Assembly (NCBI GenBank): GCA_964016985.1
Contig: OZ024823.1
Span: forward strand, 35,445,687-35,509,686
Length of the DNA: 64,000 nt
DNA from: Anodontia alba
Taxonomy: Eukaryota > Mollusca > Bivalvia > Lucinida > Lucinidae
Reading direction: 5' to 3'
The notes beneath the pieces are model-generated. The model searched no databases. It saw only the letters and a program-made list of their open reading frames with translations, and was not told the origin of the DNA. Position 1 is the stretch's first letter. The number at the start of each line of letters is the position of its first letter. The position numbers and the translations under genes were made by a program. Below are positions 31,517 through 41,731 of this stretch, piece after piece.

Positions 31517-31734
31517 TTTAAGGGGACTTGATACATTTGATGGATTTTCTGCCATTTTCACATGGGACACAACTTTTGTGACTTCCTGTTCCCTTTCCTG
31601 CACATCATATCCCTTCTGTAAAGGGGTCTACACTTAAAGGAAAGAATTTGCTCCCCTTGAATAGACCCTTTTCAGAAGGGACAAAAACATTTCTTACAGT
31701 TGTCTCCCTTGTAAGTGTATCCAGTCCCCTTAAA
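31517..31734. mobile_element. MITE family K, copy 8 (core shortened)
   Basis: TTTAAGGGGACTTGATACAT to GTATCCAGTCCCCTTAAA, excellent inverted termini. The core keeps TAAAGGAAAGAATTTGCTCC and lacks the matching arm. Confidence 0.85.
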
Positions 31735-31748
31735 TCCTACATTAACTC

Positions 31749-32201
31749 TTAACTCTTTCACTGTCATAGGCGATAATATTAGGCTTTTGCAAACAGCATA
31801 GATCCAGATGAGACGGCTCAATGAGCTGTCTCATCTGGAACTACGCTGTTTGACATTCAGTCTTTCGATTTTATATATGAACGTCTTTCCAACCAATAGT
31901 TTGTTAAAATAAACTAGAAATATGTCCACAGTACACAGATGCCCCTGCTGGGGAGTACCTGACTATAAAACTGCAAAATTCTACCTGGTACAAATGCCTA
32001 AACCTGAGTCTAACAGGATCAAGTATGTACGTACATACGTACACACATTTGTACTGAAGGACATACATACGTATGCATGTACCTACGTACACATGTACAT
32101 ACGGAAAACCAAAAAACTATATGCCCCCGGTATCATCCGATGCCGGGGCATAAAAAAGCAGACGACAAATGTCGTCTGAAATTTGGCAGTGAAAGAGTTA
32201 A
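31749..32201. mobile_element. MITE family J, copy 2 (interrupted)
   Basis: TTAACTCTTTCACTGTCATA to GGCAGTGAAAGAGTTAA. Without the insert at 31913-32153 it is about 212 bp, against 217 for copy 1. The right TTAA is shared with the E element that follows. Confidence 0.87.
31913..32153 (-). mobile_element. Helentron-like nonautonomous element 2, nested in J
   Basis: Left ACTAGAAATATGTCC and GATGCCCCTGC; right a hairpin ATGCCCCCGG...TGCCGGGGCAT then AA. The interior lacks a long array but has a palindromic GTAC-rich stretch (ACATACGTACACACATTTGT and similar, 32023-32103). Comparing J copies 1 and 2 places the insertion between GTTAAAATAA and AAAAAGCAGACGAC. Confidence 0.65.
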
Positions 32202-32351
32202 AGTGTCAAGCAAATGACAGTTTATTTTATATCTTAATTTTTCAAGGAAAATAAGGCTTGACATTTCCTTTGAATCATCTGACTTATTTTCTCTGAAAAA
32301 CAGATAAAAATTCAAAAATATTATCTGCTGCAGTTGTGACTGGCACTTTAA
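32198..32351. mobile_element. MITE family E, copy f
   Basis: Starts TTAAAGTGTCAAGCAAATGA on J's terminal TTAA; ends CAGTTGTGACTGGCACTTTAA after about 150 bp. One arm shortened. Confidence 0.8.
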
Positions 32352-32566
32352 TTTATTGCAGCTAAAGCAGAACAATGGTCTGTCAGGAGGTTTTCATTTC
32401 CATAAACAAAAAAAAAAAAAAATGAAAAGTCGGTTTGCAGTGACAATCAGCACTCTCCTAGATCAGCCTATACATTCTTAAAGGGATGAATTTGCTCCAC
32501 CAAAATTTTCATATTAAAGTTTTTAAAGATCTATGAAATGATGTACAATGTACTTGTGAACATTCT

Positions 32567-32612
32567 TTTGCCAGAAACTGACAACTGCCCTTCTTGAATC
32601 AGTGGAGTAAAG
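32567..32612 (-). mobile_element. SINE family I core fragment
   Basis: GACAACTGCCCTTCTTGAAT plus CAGTGGAG is the conserved SINE body in minus orientation; head and tail are absent. Confidence 0.6.
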
Positions 32613-33045
32613 GCCAAGAGAAACTCTAGCAGATGTCACACTAAAAACATTTTTCTTTTTTTTTTTTTTTTCACAGAAAATAAGCCTTTATAATTGATGA
32701 GAATTATTTGCTAGGCAGACAATGCTCATGATATATTAAGCCTTATTTTCTCTGAAAAATGAGTGGAAAAAAGTGAGAATTTCATCTACTTCAGTTGTGA
32801 CCAGGGCCCAGTTGTTCAAAGCTAACGATGTCGTTAGTTAACGATTCGTTAAAATTTTAATCGAGTGATATGCAAATATGCTGAAATTTTTTGCTGAAAA
32901 AATGTGAGTGCAAAAGCTACTCACATTTTTTCAGCAAAAAAATTCAGAATATTGTGCATTGAATCTGCTAAAACAGTTAACGAAATGACCCTTAATGAGC
33001 TTGTTAAGCTAACAATGCTTTGAACAAGTGGGCCCAGATCTTTAA
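32612..33045. mobile_element. MITE family E, copy g, interrupted by A
   Basis: CTCTAGCAGATGTCACACTA, AATAAGCCTTTATAATTGAT, TATTAAGCCTTATTTTCTCT and CTTCAGTTGTGACCA, then family A copy 2; a CTTTAAAAG after it resembles E's final CTTTAAGG. Confidence 0.6.
32804..33035. mobile_element. MITE family A, copy 2 (inside E)
   Basis: GGGCCCAGTTGTTCAAAGCT to GCTTTGAACAAGTGGGCCC. The left core arm is 11 bp shorter than the right (GTGAGTGCAAAAGC). Confidence 0.9.
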
Positions 33046-33588
33046 AAGTTCCCTGTTCATTTTAAGGTAGTGTAGATCAAGAAAAAGCAGCACACCAATG
33101 ACTACTACATCTAAGTGTTTGCAGAGTCACCTGTATAAGGCATGTCTGAGGGATGTCTGGAAATATTCTCAGGATAAATTTGGAAAGACAAGACAATTCT
33201 GACATAAAGGTTAGATTTACATAAGCATTAGAAACACTTATTCTGAGGAACTATTTCTTTTTTTTTTTTCCATTTTGTCATGCACCAGCAGCAATATTAT
33301 CTTTCTTTTAGAAAAGTTTAAAGCAACAAACACAGAAAGTAACTGTTGGTTTTAATAATGAAAACTTGGAATGTTTTGCTTTATTTTAGATTTCTTGAAT
33401 ATACAGATCTTTTACCTCATGTTAATGCAGTGGGTAAAGCAGTAGGGGTATGGAGTGTAAATTTTCATAAAAAAAATATGAGAGTTAATTATTAGCATAA
33501 GTAAAAATGTAAGCTAAACAGAAAAATGAATAAAGGAAATTTTTGTGTTTAAATTCAATTTTTTAACACAATAACATGATGATGATCA
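33046..33588. other. AT-rich interval without recognisable feature
   Basis: No exon or shared repeat noticed. Confidence 0.45.
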
Positions 33589-33830
33589 GGGCCCAGTTGT
33601 TAAAAGCGTCGTTAGCTTAACGAGCTCGTTAAGGGTCATTTCGTTAACTGTTTTAGGGGATTCAATATACAATATTCTGATATTTTTTGCTGAAAAAATG
33701 TGAGTAGCTTTTGCAATGCAAAAGCTACTCACATTTTTTCAGCAAAAAATTTCAGCATATTTGCGTATCACTCGATTAAAATTTTAACGAATCGTTAACT
33801 AACGACATCGTTAGTTTTGAACAACTGGGC
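33589..33830. mobile_element. MITE family A, copy 3
   Basis: Inverted relative to copies 1 and 2 (GCGTCGTTAGCTTAACGAGC side first). Core arms TGTGAGTAGCTTTTGCAATG and complement are perfect over about 40 bp. Confidence 0.92.
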
Positions 33831-33837
33831 TCTGGTG

Positions 33838-34028
33838 CTTAATGTCTCCTTCAACAGTATTTAAGTCATATCAAGACAATGAAGGGATGAGAAAGAAAGG
33901 CTCTGTGCAATGGAAGGCAATACTGTCATAAGCTGAATTTGGCCTCTAATGGGATTCAAACCCATGGCACCAAGAACTGAAGTCAGGAACACTGACTGTT
34001 CAGCAACATGAATGCTTCAGAGACACAT
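33838..34028 (-). mobile_element. tRNA-derived SINE, family III, copy 1
   Basis: On the minus strand TTGCTGAACAGTCAGTGTTC, then CATGGGTTTGAATCCCATTA: a clear B box (GGTTTGAATCC). The body ATTTAAGTCATATCAAGACA matches 34770-34795. Confidence 0.75.
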
Positions 34029-34081
34029 GAACAGCTAGTCAAATGGACTTGTATAAATTTTAGGACAAGTATACTAAAGAG

Positions 34082-34285
34082 TTAACCCTTTGTACAAGAC
34101 TATATATTGGAAGCTTCTAATTTCGATTTTAGGTATGTAAGGCTACATAACTTAGATATGCCTAGAGAAAAATAGTGTGCAAACAGTGGAGACCCTGATC
34201 AGATGCCGCATTCTGCAGCATCTGATCTGGGTCTGCCCTGTTTGCCAATTACCCTGTTAGGGGTCTTCAGACTACAATGGGTTAA
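34082..34285. mobile_element. MITE family O, copy 2
   Basis: TTAACCCTTTGTACAAGACT to CTTCAGACTACAATGGGTTAA. Core AACAGTGGAGACCCTGATCA with GATGCCGCATTCTGCAGCAT, as in family I. Confidence 0.82.
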
Positions 34286-34316
34286 GGTATTCAAATATGT
34301 AGGTAAATCCCATATT

Positions 34317-34585
34317 TTAACTCTTTGCATGCTGGGTAATTTTGCATGCTTTTTTTGTCGCCTGTGGTTATTTTTTTTAATATTTTTTTTTTTTCAAAAA
34401 AATCTTTCAGGAATACCATCAGAGTGTCAGACAGTTTGGATCCACATCAGGCCCAACATTTTGTTGGGCCTGATCTGGGTCCAAACTGTTTGCAAAGGTT
34501 ATCAGCAGATGACAAAAGTCGCCACTAGTGGGGAAAGAGCAAAAGAGGTTTCAATACTTTTCCTGAATACAGTTTCTGGTACAGA
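34317..34585. mobile_element. Single-copy hairpin element with shared core
   Basis: TTAACTCTTTGCATGCTGGG is an F-like left end, but the hairpin (34431-34490) is CAGTTTGGATCCACATCAGG facing CCTGATCTGGGTCCAAACTG, the C/I-type core with base changes on both arms. Confidence 0.6.
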
Positions 34586-34739
34586 TTAAAAATTTACATG
34601 TATGATTGTGGGATTTTTTATTATTCACTCTATCATTTCCTTATTACAATATTATTTATACCATTCAGACATTGCATCTAGTAAACTTTTGGTACGTTTT
34701 CATCCATTTATGCATGGTGAACTCTTCTACCTCACTCTT

Positions 34740-34935
34740 GGAGAGGATTTGGTGTTTTACGTCTCTTTAATATTATTTAAGTCATCTCAAGATGATGAAT
34801 GGGTGATAATGAAAGGCTCTGTTCAATGAAGCCCAAACAGTCATGAGCCGAATTCCACCTCTAGTGGGATTTAAAACAGGGACCTTGTGATCCCAAGTCA
34901 GGAATACTAACTGCTTAGCCACCCAGACTGTTCAC
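34740..34935 (-). mobile_element. SINE family III, copy 2
   Basis: Minus strand: GGTGGCTAAGCAGTTAGTAT resembles an A box, then TTTTAAATCCCACTAG a decayed B box. The body with GATGAATGGGTGATAATGAA parallels copy 1. Confidence 0.72.
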
Positions 34936-35275
34936 AGGTCCATTTTCTATTTAAGGCGAGCCTGGTTTAGTTTATTTTTATTGTTTGTTTATCAGAAAGT
35001 TTTATGTTTAAAGCAAACATTGCTGTCAGATGAAAAGTCTTAATCAAAACAGAGACTCCAATTTTACTTCATTTTTGTTTTTTTGTTTTGTTTTTTTTCC
35101 AAGGGGAACCTTTATAGATTCTATATGATTTCACTGCAGCGGGTGTTAATTCAAAATTCTCTTTGTGCATATGTGTATTGGCTGCACAAAATCATGTTTG
35201 GCAACAATGATTCAAAGTTCTTAGCATGGGACAGAGTCTGGAACAAAAGCTCTAGACTTCATACAAGTTAGTTTT

Positions 35276-35472
35276 TTAATCCTTAGGGTGCTGAGCAAAA
35301 TTGTAGTAGATGACATTCTAACATTTATTTCAGAGAAAATAGGAGTTGGCATTTTATGTTAAATCATCTGCTAGGCAGATGATTCACACAAAATGTCAAC
35401 CCTTATTTCTCTAAAAATAATTAAGAAATATATGTCATCTGCTGCAGTTGTGATTAGAACTTGAAGGGTTAA
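35276..35472. mobile_element. MITE family E, copy h
   Basis: TTAATCCTTAGGGTGCTGAG to GATTAGAACTTGAAGGGTTAA. Hairpin loop TCATCTGCTAGGCAGATGA intact. Confidence 0.88.
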
Positions 35473-35478
35473 TGCTCT

Positions 35479-35721
35479 GGGCTCAGTTGTTCAAAGCATC
35501 GTTAGCTTAACAAGCTCATTAGTGGTCAAAATGTTAACTGCACTAGTAAGTACAATATCTAATTCACAAGTATATTTGCTGAAAAAATGTGAGTAACTTT
35601 TGCAAATGCAAAAGCTACTCACATTTTTTCAGCAAAAATATTAGCGTATATGCCATATTAATGATCAAAGTTTTAACCATATGTTAACTAACAACATCGA
35701 TAGTTTTAAACAACTGGGCCC
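35479..35721. mobile_element. MITE family A, copy 4
   Basis: GGGCTCAGTTGTTCAAAGCA to TTAAACAACTGGGCCC. The core TGTGAGTAACTTTTGC faces GCAAAAGCTACTCACA with one mismatch. Confidence 0.9.
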
Positions 35722-35917
35722 AGGCTGCTGGGTAATAATTTCAGCAGCAGACATTTTGACAAATATAGCTTCATGTTCACATAAAAATAGGGTTTGACTG
35801 TTAATACAAACTGTATCCTGAAGAGACAATTTGCAACTTTTTTCAAACTTTTTTCTGGGGGAAAAATATCATCAATTTGTCACCAGCCAATTTTGTCCTG
35901 AAAGTGGTAAATGTTAA
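35722..35917. mobile_element. MITE family F, copy 9
   Basis: AGGCTGCTGGGTAATAATTT directly abuts A copy 4; ends GAAAGTGGTAAATGTTAA. Core degraded. Confidence 0.72.
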
Positions 35918-36447
35918 GACAAGCTGGTAGTAATAACAAAGAAGGATAAAGGATGAAATCTAAACAAAATTTCAGGTAAATTTTGCATGCATTGTCATTA
36001 ATTTTACAAAATTAAATCAGAACTGTTATTTAAATCAGTTTTGTAGCTGAATGGTTAAATTAGGTTTAAAATGTGTTACATCTTCCAGACATATTAGTTG
36101 AAAAAAAAGGATTTCATACCTAAACCTGTGATGCAGTCAAAATAAAAATATTTAGAAACAAAATTTTAGTCAAGGCTTTTTTTTTATATTTTAATACATC
36201 CTCAATTTTTCATACCTAAACTGGTGATGCAATCAACAATAAAAATATTTAGAAACAAAATTTTAGATTTTTGTTAAGACTTTTTTATATTTTTATACAT
36301 CCTCAATATTTTCAACATAATGTATTTTAGTGCACTTAACTAATAATGAGTATGTTATTAATTTTGCTAAAACAGTGCACATACAATGCACTGTAACTGA
36401 CTTTGAAAATCACACACATGTATTTTTTATATTATAAAATACATTCA
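35918..36447. repeat. AT-rich interval with a 2 x 103-bp tandem duplication
   Basis: 36109-36209 and 36213-36312 both read TTTCATACCTAAAC.(T/G)GTGATGCA, AATAAAAATATTTAGAAACA and ATACATCCTCAAT. Nothing else recognised. Confidence 0.75.
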
Positions 36448-36644
36448 TAGCTTCAGATAAATGCTTTTGTTTTTCAACTGAAAAGTACTGGATGTTTTTT
36501 AAAATTTTTTTTTAATTCTCCACAAAAATATGTTATGGGTACTCATTAGAAGTGCCTCATTCTAATAAATACCCACAACATATGTCTTTGTGGAGAAATA
36601 AGAAAAAATATTATGTGGATACCCCTCTTATCTAGAGCTATCCA
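36448..36644. mobile_element. MITE family G, copy 11
   Basis: CATAGCTTCAGATAAATGCT to CTCTTATCTAGAGCTAT. Core TGTTATGGGTACTCATTAGA faces TTCTAATAAATACCCACAAC with deleted loop. Confidence 0.85.
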
Positions 36645-36652
36645 TTTCACAT

Positions 36653-37012
36653 ACCGTATTCGACATAATTACCGCACTGAGCGCATAGGTTTTTCAAAAA
36701 ATTTCTCAAAAAAAACCCACGTGGTAAAAATATGTATCTACCGACTAAGGATACACTATAAAAAAGATCAGAAAAAAGACTTATTTGATGATGATTATGC
36801 GATTTTTTTCTGATTTGCTTTATAAAGGCATATGTTGTGGGTACTCATTTGAATTGCATCGACAAGTCGATGCAATTCAAATGAGTACTCACAACATATG
36901 CCTTTATAAAGAAGAGAAAAAGTACACTGGCTGTAATCTGAAAACTACGGAATTGCTTGACTGTGCACTTATAGGGATATGTGTGGTAATTAGATCGAAT
37001 ATGGTAGCTTAG
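36653..37012. mobile_element. MITE family H, copy 1
   Basis: ACCGTATTCGACATAATTAC and TGTGGTAATTAGATCGAATA are inverted termini. The centre is a 90-bp hairpin with GCATATGTTGTGGGTACTCA and ATTGCATCGACAAGTCGATG, i.e. the G/B-type core with TTTGAATTGC in place of TTAGAAGTGC. Confidence 0.85.
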
Positions 37013-37111
37013 TTTTCGAAGATTAAATCTAATCTAACCCTGAAAAGGTATAAAAGAAATAAATGACTGATGATGAATCAAGATGTTTTCAAAATAAAAA
37101 ATTAAAGCAAA

Positions 37112-37338
37112 GTACAGTAACAACCCTAAGTATTGGGATGTACAGGCTTCAGCAAACAATGTAAACCAAGATGAGCTACCACAGAACATGGCATCTGATC
37201 AGATCTACAATTATTGCCACTCATCTACCATTTTTTTTCTTTTCTTTTCTTTTTCTTTTCTTATTTACACAAGTAGTAAACTGGATGTGTTTAAAACTTT
37301 AAAATGTTAAGAAAAGTATGGTAAGGAGTTAAACTGCC

Positions 37339-37369
<31 letters not shown>

Positions 37370-37385
37370 AACCTAATATTGGGTA
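37112..37385. mobile_element. MITE family I, copy 5, with A-tract
   Basis: TACAGTAACAACCCTAAGTA to ACCTAATATTGGGTAA, with CATGGCATCTGATCAGATCT inside. A run of 26 A (37339-37364) and a (TTTTC)n stretch (37232-37260) lie within it. Confidence 0.72.
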
Positions 37386-37499
37386 AGCAGCCATAAAACT
37401 TAACAACATGTTTTAAAATAAAATTAATTTTGGGGGTATTTGTGTGGATATTTGTATGCGAAAGAAATCATGCATGAGGCAAAAGATCTGCATTTATAA

Positions 37500-37712
37500 T
37501 ACCATTTTTGCACTAAGTAGTCAGCCAAACAGGGCTGAGCAAACAATGTAGACACAAATCAGCTGCTGCAGAATGCAGCATCTGACCAGGGTCTACACTG
37601 TTTGCATTCATCCATCAATTTTGTGACACCTTAAAAGATAACAAACTGGAATTAAATTTAGGACAAGTATGGTAAGGAGTTAAGATGTCTGGATACTTAG
37701 AGTAAATATGGT
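37500..37712. mobile_element. MITE family I, copy 6
   Basis: ACTAAGTAGTCAGCCAAACAG to ACTTAGAGTAAATATGGTA; core AGCTGCTGCAGAATGCAGCA and GGGTCTACACTGTTTGC. It supplies the false C-terminal extension of exon B's open frame. Confidence 0.78.
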
Positions 37713-37793
37713 ATTATCATTAAATTAGAAATTCTTAATCCGAATAAATTCTTTATTTTTTTCTGTCCCTCAGACAAGCAACAAGGGTTATAC

Positions 37794-38007
37794 CTTGTTA
37801 ACCACTCTACATACTCGGCAGTCTGGGATGACTGTGCAGCAACATAGGGAATTTGATTGAGATAAAACTGTGCCCGATTTCCAGTGGTCGTGTACGCAAA
37901 GCCACCATACCCGGTCGATGTCGAGTTGTTGTACATTGTGTTTGTTCTTCCAAGTGTGGGTCCTGTCTGGTCACCATTAGATTGCTTACTCCGTCTTCGC
38001 CCTGCAC
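37794..38007 (-). CDS. Internal coding exon B, same gene as exon A
   Basis: The minus strand shows TGTGTCTTTTTAG as acceptor and TTAACAAG|GTATAA as donor around 214 nt that stay open. The peptide starts A-G-R-R-R-S-K-Q-S-N-G-D, runs through a polar N/S/T/G/Y-rich stretch (MYNNSTSTGYGGFAYTTTGN), then FYLNQIPYVAAQSSQTAEYV and EWLT. The entering phase (two bases, GT) matches the phase left by exon A, so the two are probably consecutive exons separated by an intron of about 3.7 kb. The exon leaves two bases of the next codon. The open frame continues past the donor to 37697, but that continuation runs into an I-family MITE, so the donor is preferred. The basic RRRSK cluster could be a linker or processing site; this is speculation. 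Family not recognised. Confidence 0.62.
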
Positions 38008-38399
38008 CTAAAAAGACACAAGATCAATTTTTACCAAACAAAAGTAAAATGTATTTCATAACATTATTAAGGAGAATAACAAGAAAAATGCCTAACGGTA
38101 TATTATGGATGGGTTTTTTAAATAATGAAGAAAGTGAGAGTTGTCTCTCTTGCATGCGAAACACCTGCTGGTCCTCTTCATCGCTACCAAATATGAAAGC
38201 AATCCACTGAAGAATAAAGGTAACATATAACTTTGAAAAAAGTTTAACCAAAGGTTAATCTGGGATGATGCCCACCTGCCCACCTGCCCTGGCATCGCTA
38301 TTTTAAAGGACGGATTTTTTTAAAGAAAACCCATCTAAAAATGCAACCAGAATGGGCAACTATCAAAACTGGTGTTTTTTGGGTTTTTTTGTTTTTTTT

Positions 38400-38655
38400 G
38401 GCCTCCCTTCTGGAAAGGTGTCTGCTCTAAAAGGAAAGAATTTGGGAGAGGCAACTCTGTCAAAATTGTTTTTGCCTCCTTTCTGAAAAGGGGTCTACTC
38501 TAAAAGGAAAGAATTTGCTCCCCTTGGGAGCAAATTCTTTCCTTTTAGAGTAGACCCATTTGCAGAAAGGGTTTGGTGTGCAAGTGAGCAAACAGGAAGT
38601 CATACAAGTTGCCTCCCTTGGAGGAAAATCTACTGAGTATATCCTGGCCCCTTAA
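38400..38655. mobile_element. MITE family K, copy 9
   Basis: The left part is duplicated: GCCTCC.TTCTG.AAAGG.GTCTRCTC appears at 38401 and 38475. Perfect core hairpin TTTGCTCCCCTTGGGAGCAA. Right end AGTATATCCTGGCCCCTTAA. Confidence 0.85.
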
Positions 38656-39221
38656 AATCTATAAGAAAATCAATAAAACGTTTCCTTTCTAGTAACAATC
38701 TGATAAAATTTTCTGTTCATATATTTTTTACTCATTGAAATATCAAAAGATAACTGATCGCAATGTTTTTCACAGCTTCTAAACTTTTAATATTTTTAAA
38801 TTCCACTAAATAAATTAACATATACTAGAAATCCCACTATATACATTTTGATTTACATATACTCTGAAATGTTTAAAACACCTTATTTATTTTTAAAGTG
38901 TAAACACAAAAGGGTAAACAAACAATATTTATCATTATAAAAGAAAATCATTCATATACTCAGTTTTCCAAATATCTGCTAATTCTCCAACTTCCAGAAA
39001 TGAAAAGAAGAGCTGTAACAGAGTACAATTAAAAGAATCAGCTGAAGTCAATATGCAGTGTTCAGCCACACATTAGTAATTGGCCACTCCAAGCAAAAAG
39101 GTTTCTAACATAACAACCAACCTGCTGAAGAAAAGTATCAATAGACAACATTTTAAGAGAATTTCTGCTGGTTTTTTTTTGGTTTGTTTGTTCATTTTGT
39201 TTTTTTAAATTTTTTTTACAA
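38656..39221. other. No feature recognised
   Basis: AT-rich DNA with a T/G-rich low-complexity stretch at 39170-39215. Confidence 0.45.
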
Positions 39222-39375
39222 GGAAGCTTACTTTCATGACTTTCTGTTCTGAAAAAGGGTCTACTCTGAAAGGAAAGAATTTGCTCCCAAGGGGAGCAAA
39301 TTCTTTCCTTTTAGAGTAGACCCCTTTTTAGAAAGGAGGCAAAAACAATTTTGACAGAGTTGCCTCGCCCCTCAC
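39222..39375. mobile_element. MITE family K, copy 10 (ends lost)
   Basis: Core intact (GGGTCTACTCTGAAAGGAAA, CTCCCAAGGGGAGCAAATTC) with GGAGGCAAAAACAATTTTGA; outer TTAA ends not found. Confidence 0.78.
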
Positions 39376-39457
39376 CCCACTTCCATCCCCAATAAAGCAT
39401 TCATTGTCCTATAAAATATTTTTCTTATCTTTTATTTAAAACAAGTCAACATTTTAC

Positions 39458-39733
39458 ATCACGAAAACATACCTATATAATTTTGACCCCTTTAAACCCC
39501 ATTTTATACAGTAAAACTGGGGTTTACAGGGGTATACATTATTTTTCTTATTTCTGCTCAAAAACATAAATTGTGGGTACTCGTTAAAACTGCCTCGGGG
39601 AGGCGGTTCCAACGAGTACCCACAATCTATGTTTTGAGCAGAAATATGAAAAAAGTCAGAAATTTTATCTGACAACTTTAAGTTTTTGGTGGTGAAATTT
39701 TCAATATATTTATATAGGTGTGTTTTCGTAATG
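39458..39733. mobile_element. MITE family B, copy 5
   Basis: ATCACGAAAACATACCTATA to TATAGGTGTGTTTTCGTAAT. Inverted relative to copies 1 and 2. The core loop GCCTCGGGGAGGCGG is near-perfect. Confidence 0.93.
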
Positions 39734-39794
39734 AATCAAATTGTGTTCAAAGGAGATGATCTAATGTAAACAATCTGAAAGAAATATCAAACCC

Positions 39795-39874
39795 TATTTT
39801 CAAAAACAAAAAAAAATTGAAAGAAAATCACATTTCTAATCTGCTGATGTTACCAACAGCAGGCTAAAAGTTAA
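39795..39874. mobile_element. Family F right-half fragment
   Basis: ATCAAACCCTATTTTCAAAA and ACAGCAGGCTAAAAGTTAA; left half absent. Confidence 0.5.
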
Positions 39875-39957
39875 ATACAAGCAACAAGGCTGAGCTTTCA
39901 CATCCTCACAAGCTTTCTCACCACAGACATCTGAGTGGCTCCAAATACTTTTAACAT

Positions 39958-40153
39958 TTAACCCTTGTCATGCTGAATAAATTAAGATGCCATGCCCACT
40001 TTTAATTTCCAGCCGATCAGATTACTTGATCTGGATTTTTGATAGAAATTCACATATTTAATGACAAACAGTGCAGATCCAGATCAGTTGGCTTCTTCAG
40101 AAGCCAACTGATCTGGATCTACTCTGTGCATGTCGTGTTCAGCATGATCCCTA
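39958..40153. mobile_element. MITE family C, copy 8
   Basis: TTAACCCTTGTCATGCTGAA to GTTCAGCATGATCC. A 15-20 bp deletion removes the usual GCAAAGGCAGGG before the right terminus. Confidence 0.87.
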
Positions 40154-40300
40154 AAAATTCAGCAGACAACAATTTGAAATATTTTTCTTACTCTTTCTAG
40201 AAAAGAGACGATGTTCATTCAATGTCAAACACTGTTTTCTCTGAAAAATAAGAAAAATATTCACAATCTGCTGGCTGCTGATTTTGCCCAAAGAGTAATA
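40153..40300. mobile_element. MITE family F, copy 11
   Basis: AAAATTCAGCAGACAACAAT and GCTGCTGATTTTGCCCAAAG. Abuts C copy 8 directly; core shortened. Confidence 0.7.
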
Positions 40301-40380
40301 ACAAAGATGAGCAAAGGTCCTGCTCAGTGTAAATACACATACTGATCTGGATCTTGGCTGTGCACCACTTGTGCCATTCT

Positions 40381-40485
40381 TATGAGTACTTCTAATGAGT
40401 ACCCACAATATATTATGTTATCACAGAGAAATAAAAAAAATCAGAAAAAAAAATATTCATCTGGATAACCATCTTCTCAGCTATA
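40381..40485. mobile_element. Family G right-half fragment
   Basis: TACTTCTAATGAGTACCCAC and CACAGAGAAATAAAAAAAAT to ATCTTCTCAGCTATAC. Confidence 0.65.
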
Positions 40486-40518
40486 CATTTAATCACCATG
40501 AACTCACATTCATCCACA

Positions 40519-40758
40519 TTAACCCTTGTCCTGCTGAATAAATTAAGATGCCACACCTACTTCTAATTTATTAAGATGCCACACCTACTTCTAATTTTCA
40601 GCCAATCAGATTGCTTGATGCAAATTGTTGCTATAAATTCACACACTTGATGGCAAACAGTGCAGTCAGAACAGTTGGCTTCTTCAGAAGCCAAATGATC
40701 TGGATCTACCGTGTTTGCAAAGGTAGGGTATATCCGGGCTCAGCAGGACAAGAGTTAA
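40519..40758. mobile_element. MITE family C, copy 9 (internal 28-bp duplication)
   Basis: ATTAAGATGCCACACCTACT plus TCTAATTT occurs twice in tandem (40540 and 40568), which accounts for its length of 240 against 213 bp. TTAA at both ends. Confidence 0.9.
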
Positions 40759-41128
40759 AAACAATTCAAAGAAATAGAGAATGGAGCTGTCTATGAGTAC
40801 AGTTAGTGAAAAGTCTTGGCAAGGCAATTAAAAGATCATATATAAGAATGCCACTGAATGAGATCACAATCAATTTTAATAATCCTTATGGATCTAATTG
40901 TAACAACAGCTAGTTACTGTGCTGTATATTTTGTAAATTACTTCAACAGACCAACTGTACAGCTTTGTACAGCTTACACCCTCAACCACAGATTAGATGA
41001 ACCAAGACTTCACTGCCATAAGTTTTCATAAAACAGCTTAATAGTGTGGTGACATACAAAAAGGTCTTTCATCTGACACAAGAACAACACATATCCTGAT
41101 CAGCCTGCACATCAAAACCTGTACTGGT

Positions 41129-41355
41129 AAAAGGAATGGATACATTTTCAGGGGAGATAACATTGTCTAAATAGGTTGTCCCCTTCTGAAAAGGGGCCCC
41201 ACTCTAAAACGCATTGGGAGCAAATTCTTTTCTTTTAGCATATGATCCTTTACAAAAGGAGTCGTGTGCAGAAAAGCAAACGGGAAATCACAAAAGTTGT
41301 CTTCCTTGTAAAAGCAAGACAGAAGCTATTCCAAGAGTATCCAGTATCCTTGAAC
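41129..41355. mobile_element. MITE family K, copy 11
   Basis: AAAAGGAATGGATACATTTT to GAGTATCCAGTATCCTTG. Core partly deleted; I copy 7 begins five bases later. Confidence 0.8.
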
Positions 41356-41359
41356 TAAA

Positions 41360-41579
41360 TACCCTATTTACCAAAATATTGGGACACCTTATCTACCTAC
41401 CATACTTGTCCTAAAATTTGAAACAGTCCATTCTTCTACCTGTTGATGTGTCTAAAATATTGCTGTATGTATGGCAAACAGTGTAGACCCTGATCAGATG
41501 CCGCATTCTGCAGCATCTGATCTGAGTCTACACTGTTTGCAAAGGCCTATCTGTCCCAACACTTAGGATTATTACAGTA
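41360..41579. mobile_element. MITE family I, copy 7 (full)
   Basis: TACCCTATTTACCAAAATAT to CACTTAGGATTATTACAGTA. Core AACAGTGTAGACCCTGATCA, GATGCCGCATTCTGCAGCAT and complement. Best copy of the family. Confidence 0.88.
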
Positions 41580-41731
41580 TCTCCTAATATAAATTCAGGA
41601 CATGAATATTGTACCAACAGAAAAATTTTAAAACAAATCTTAACAAGCTTATCAGGCTGTTCACAGGGAATAAAAGACCTTTCCACATAGAGTAGCTCAA
41701 ACAGAATTAGTGCAAAAGCAGTTAGGTGAAC

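Noticed and set aside
34203..34589. 128-codon plus-strand frame
   Set aside because: Begins in an O MITE and ends in another hairpin element; contains no domain.
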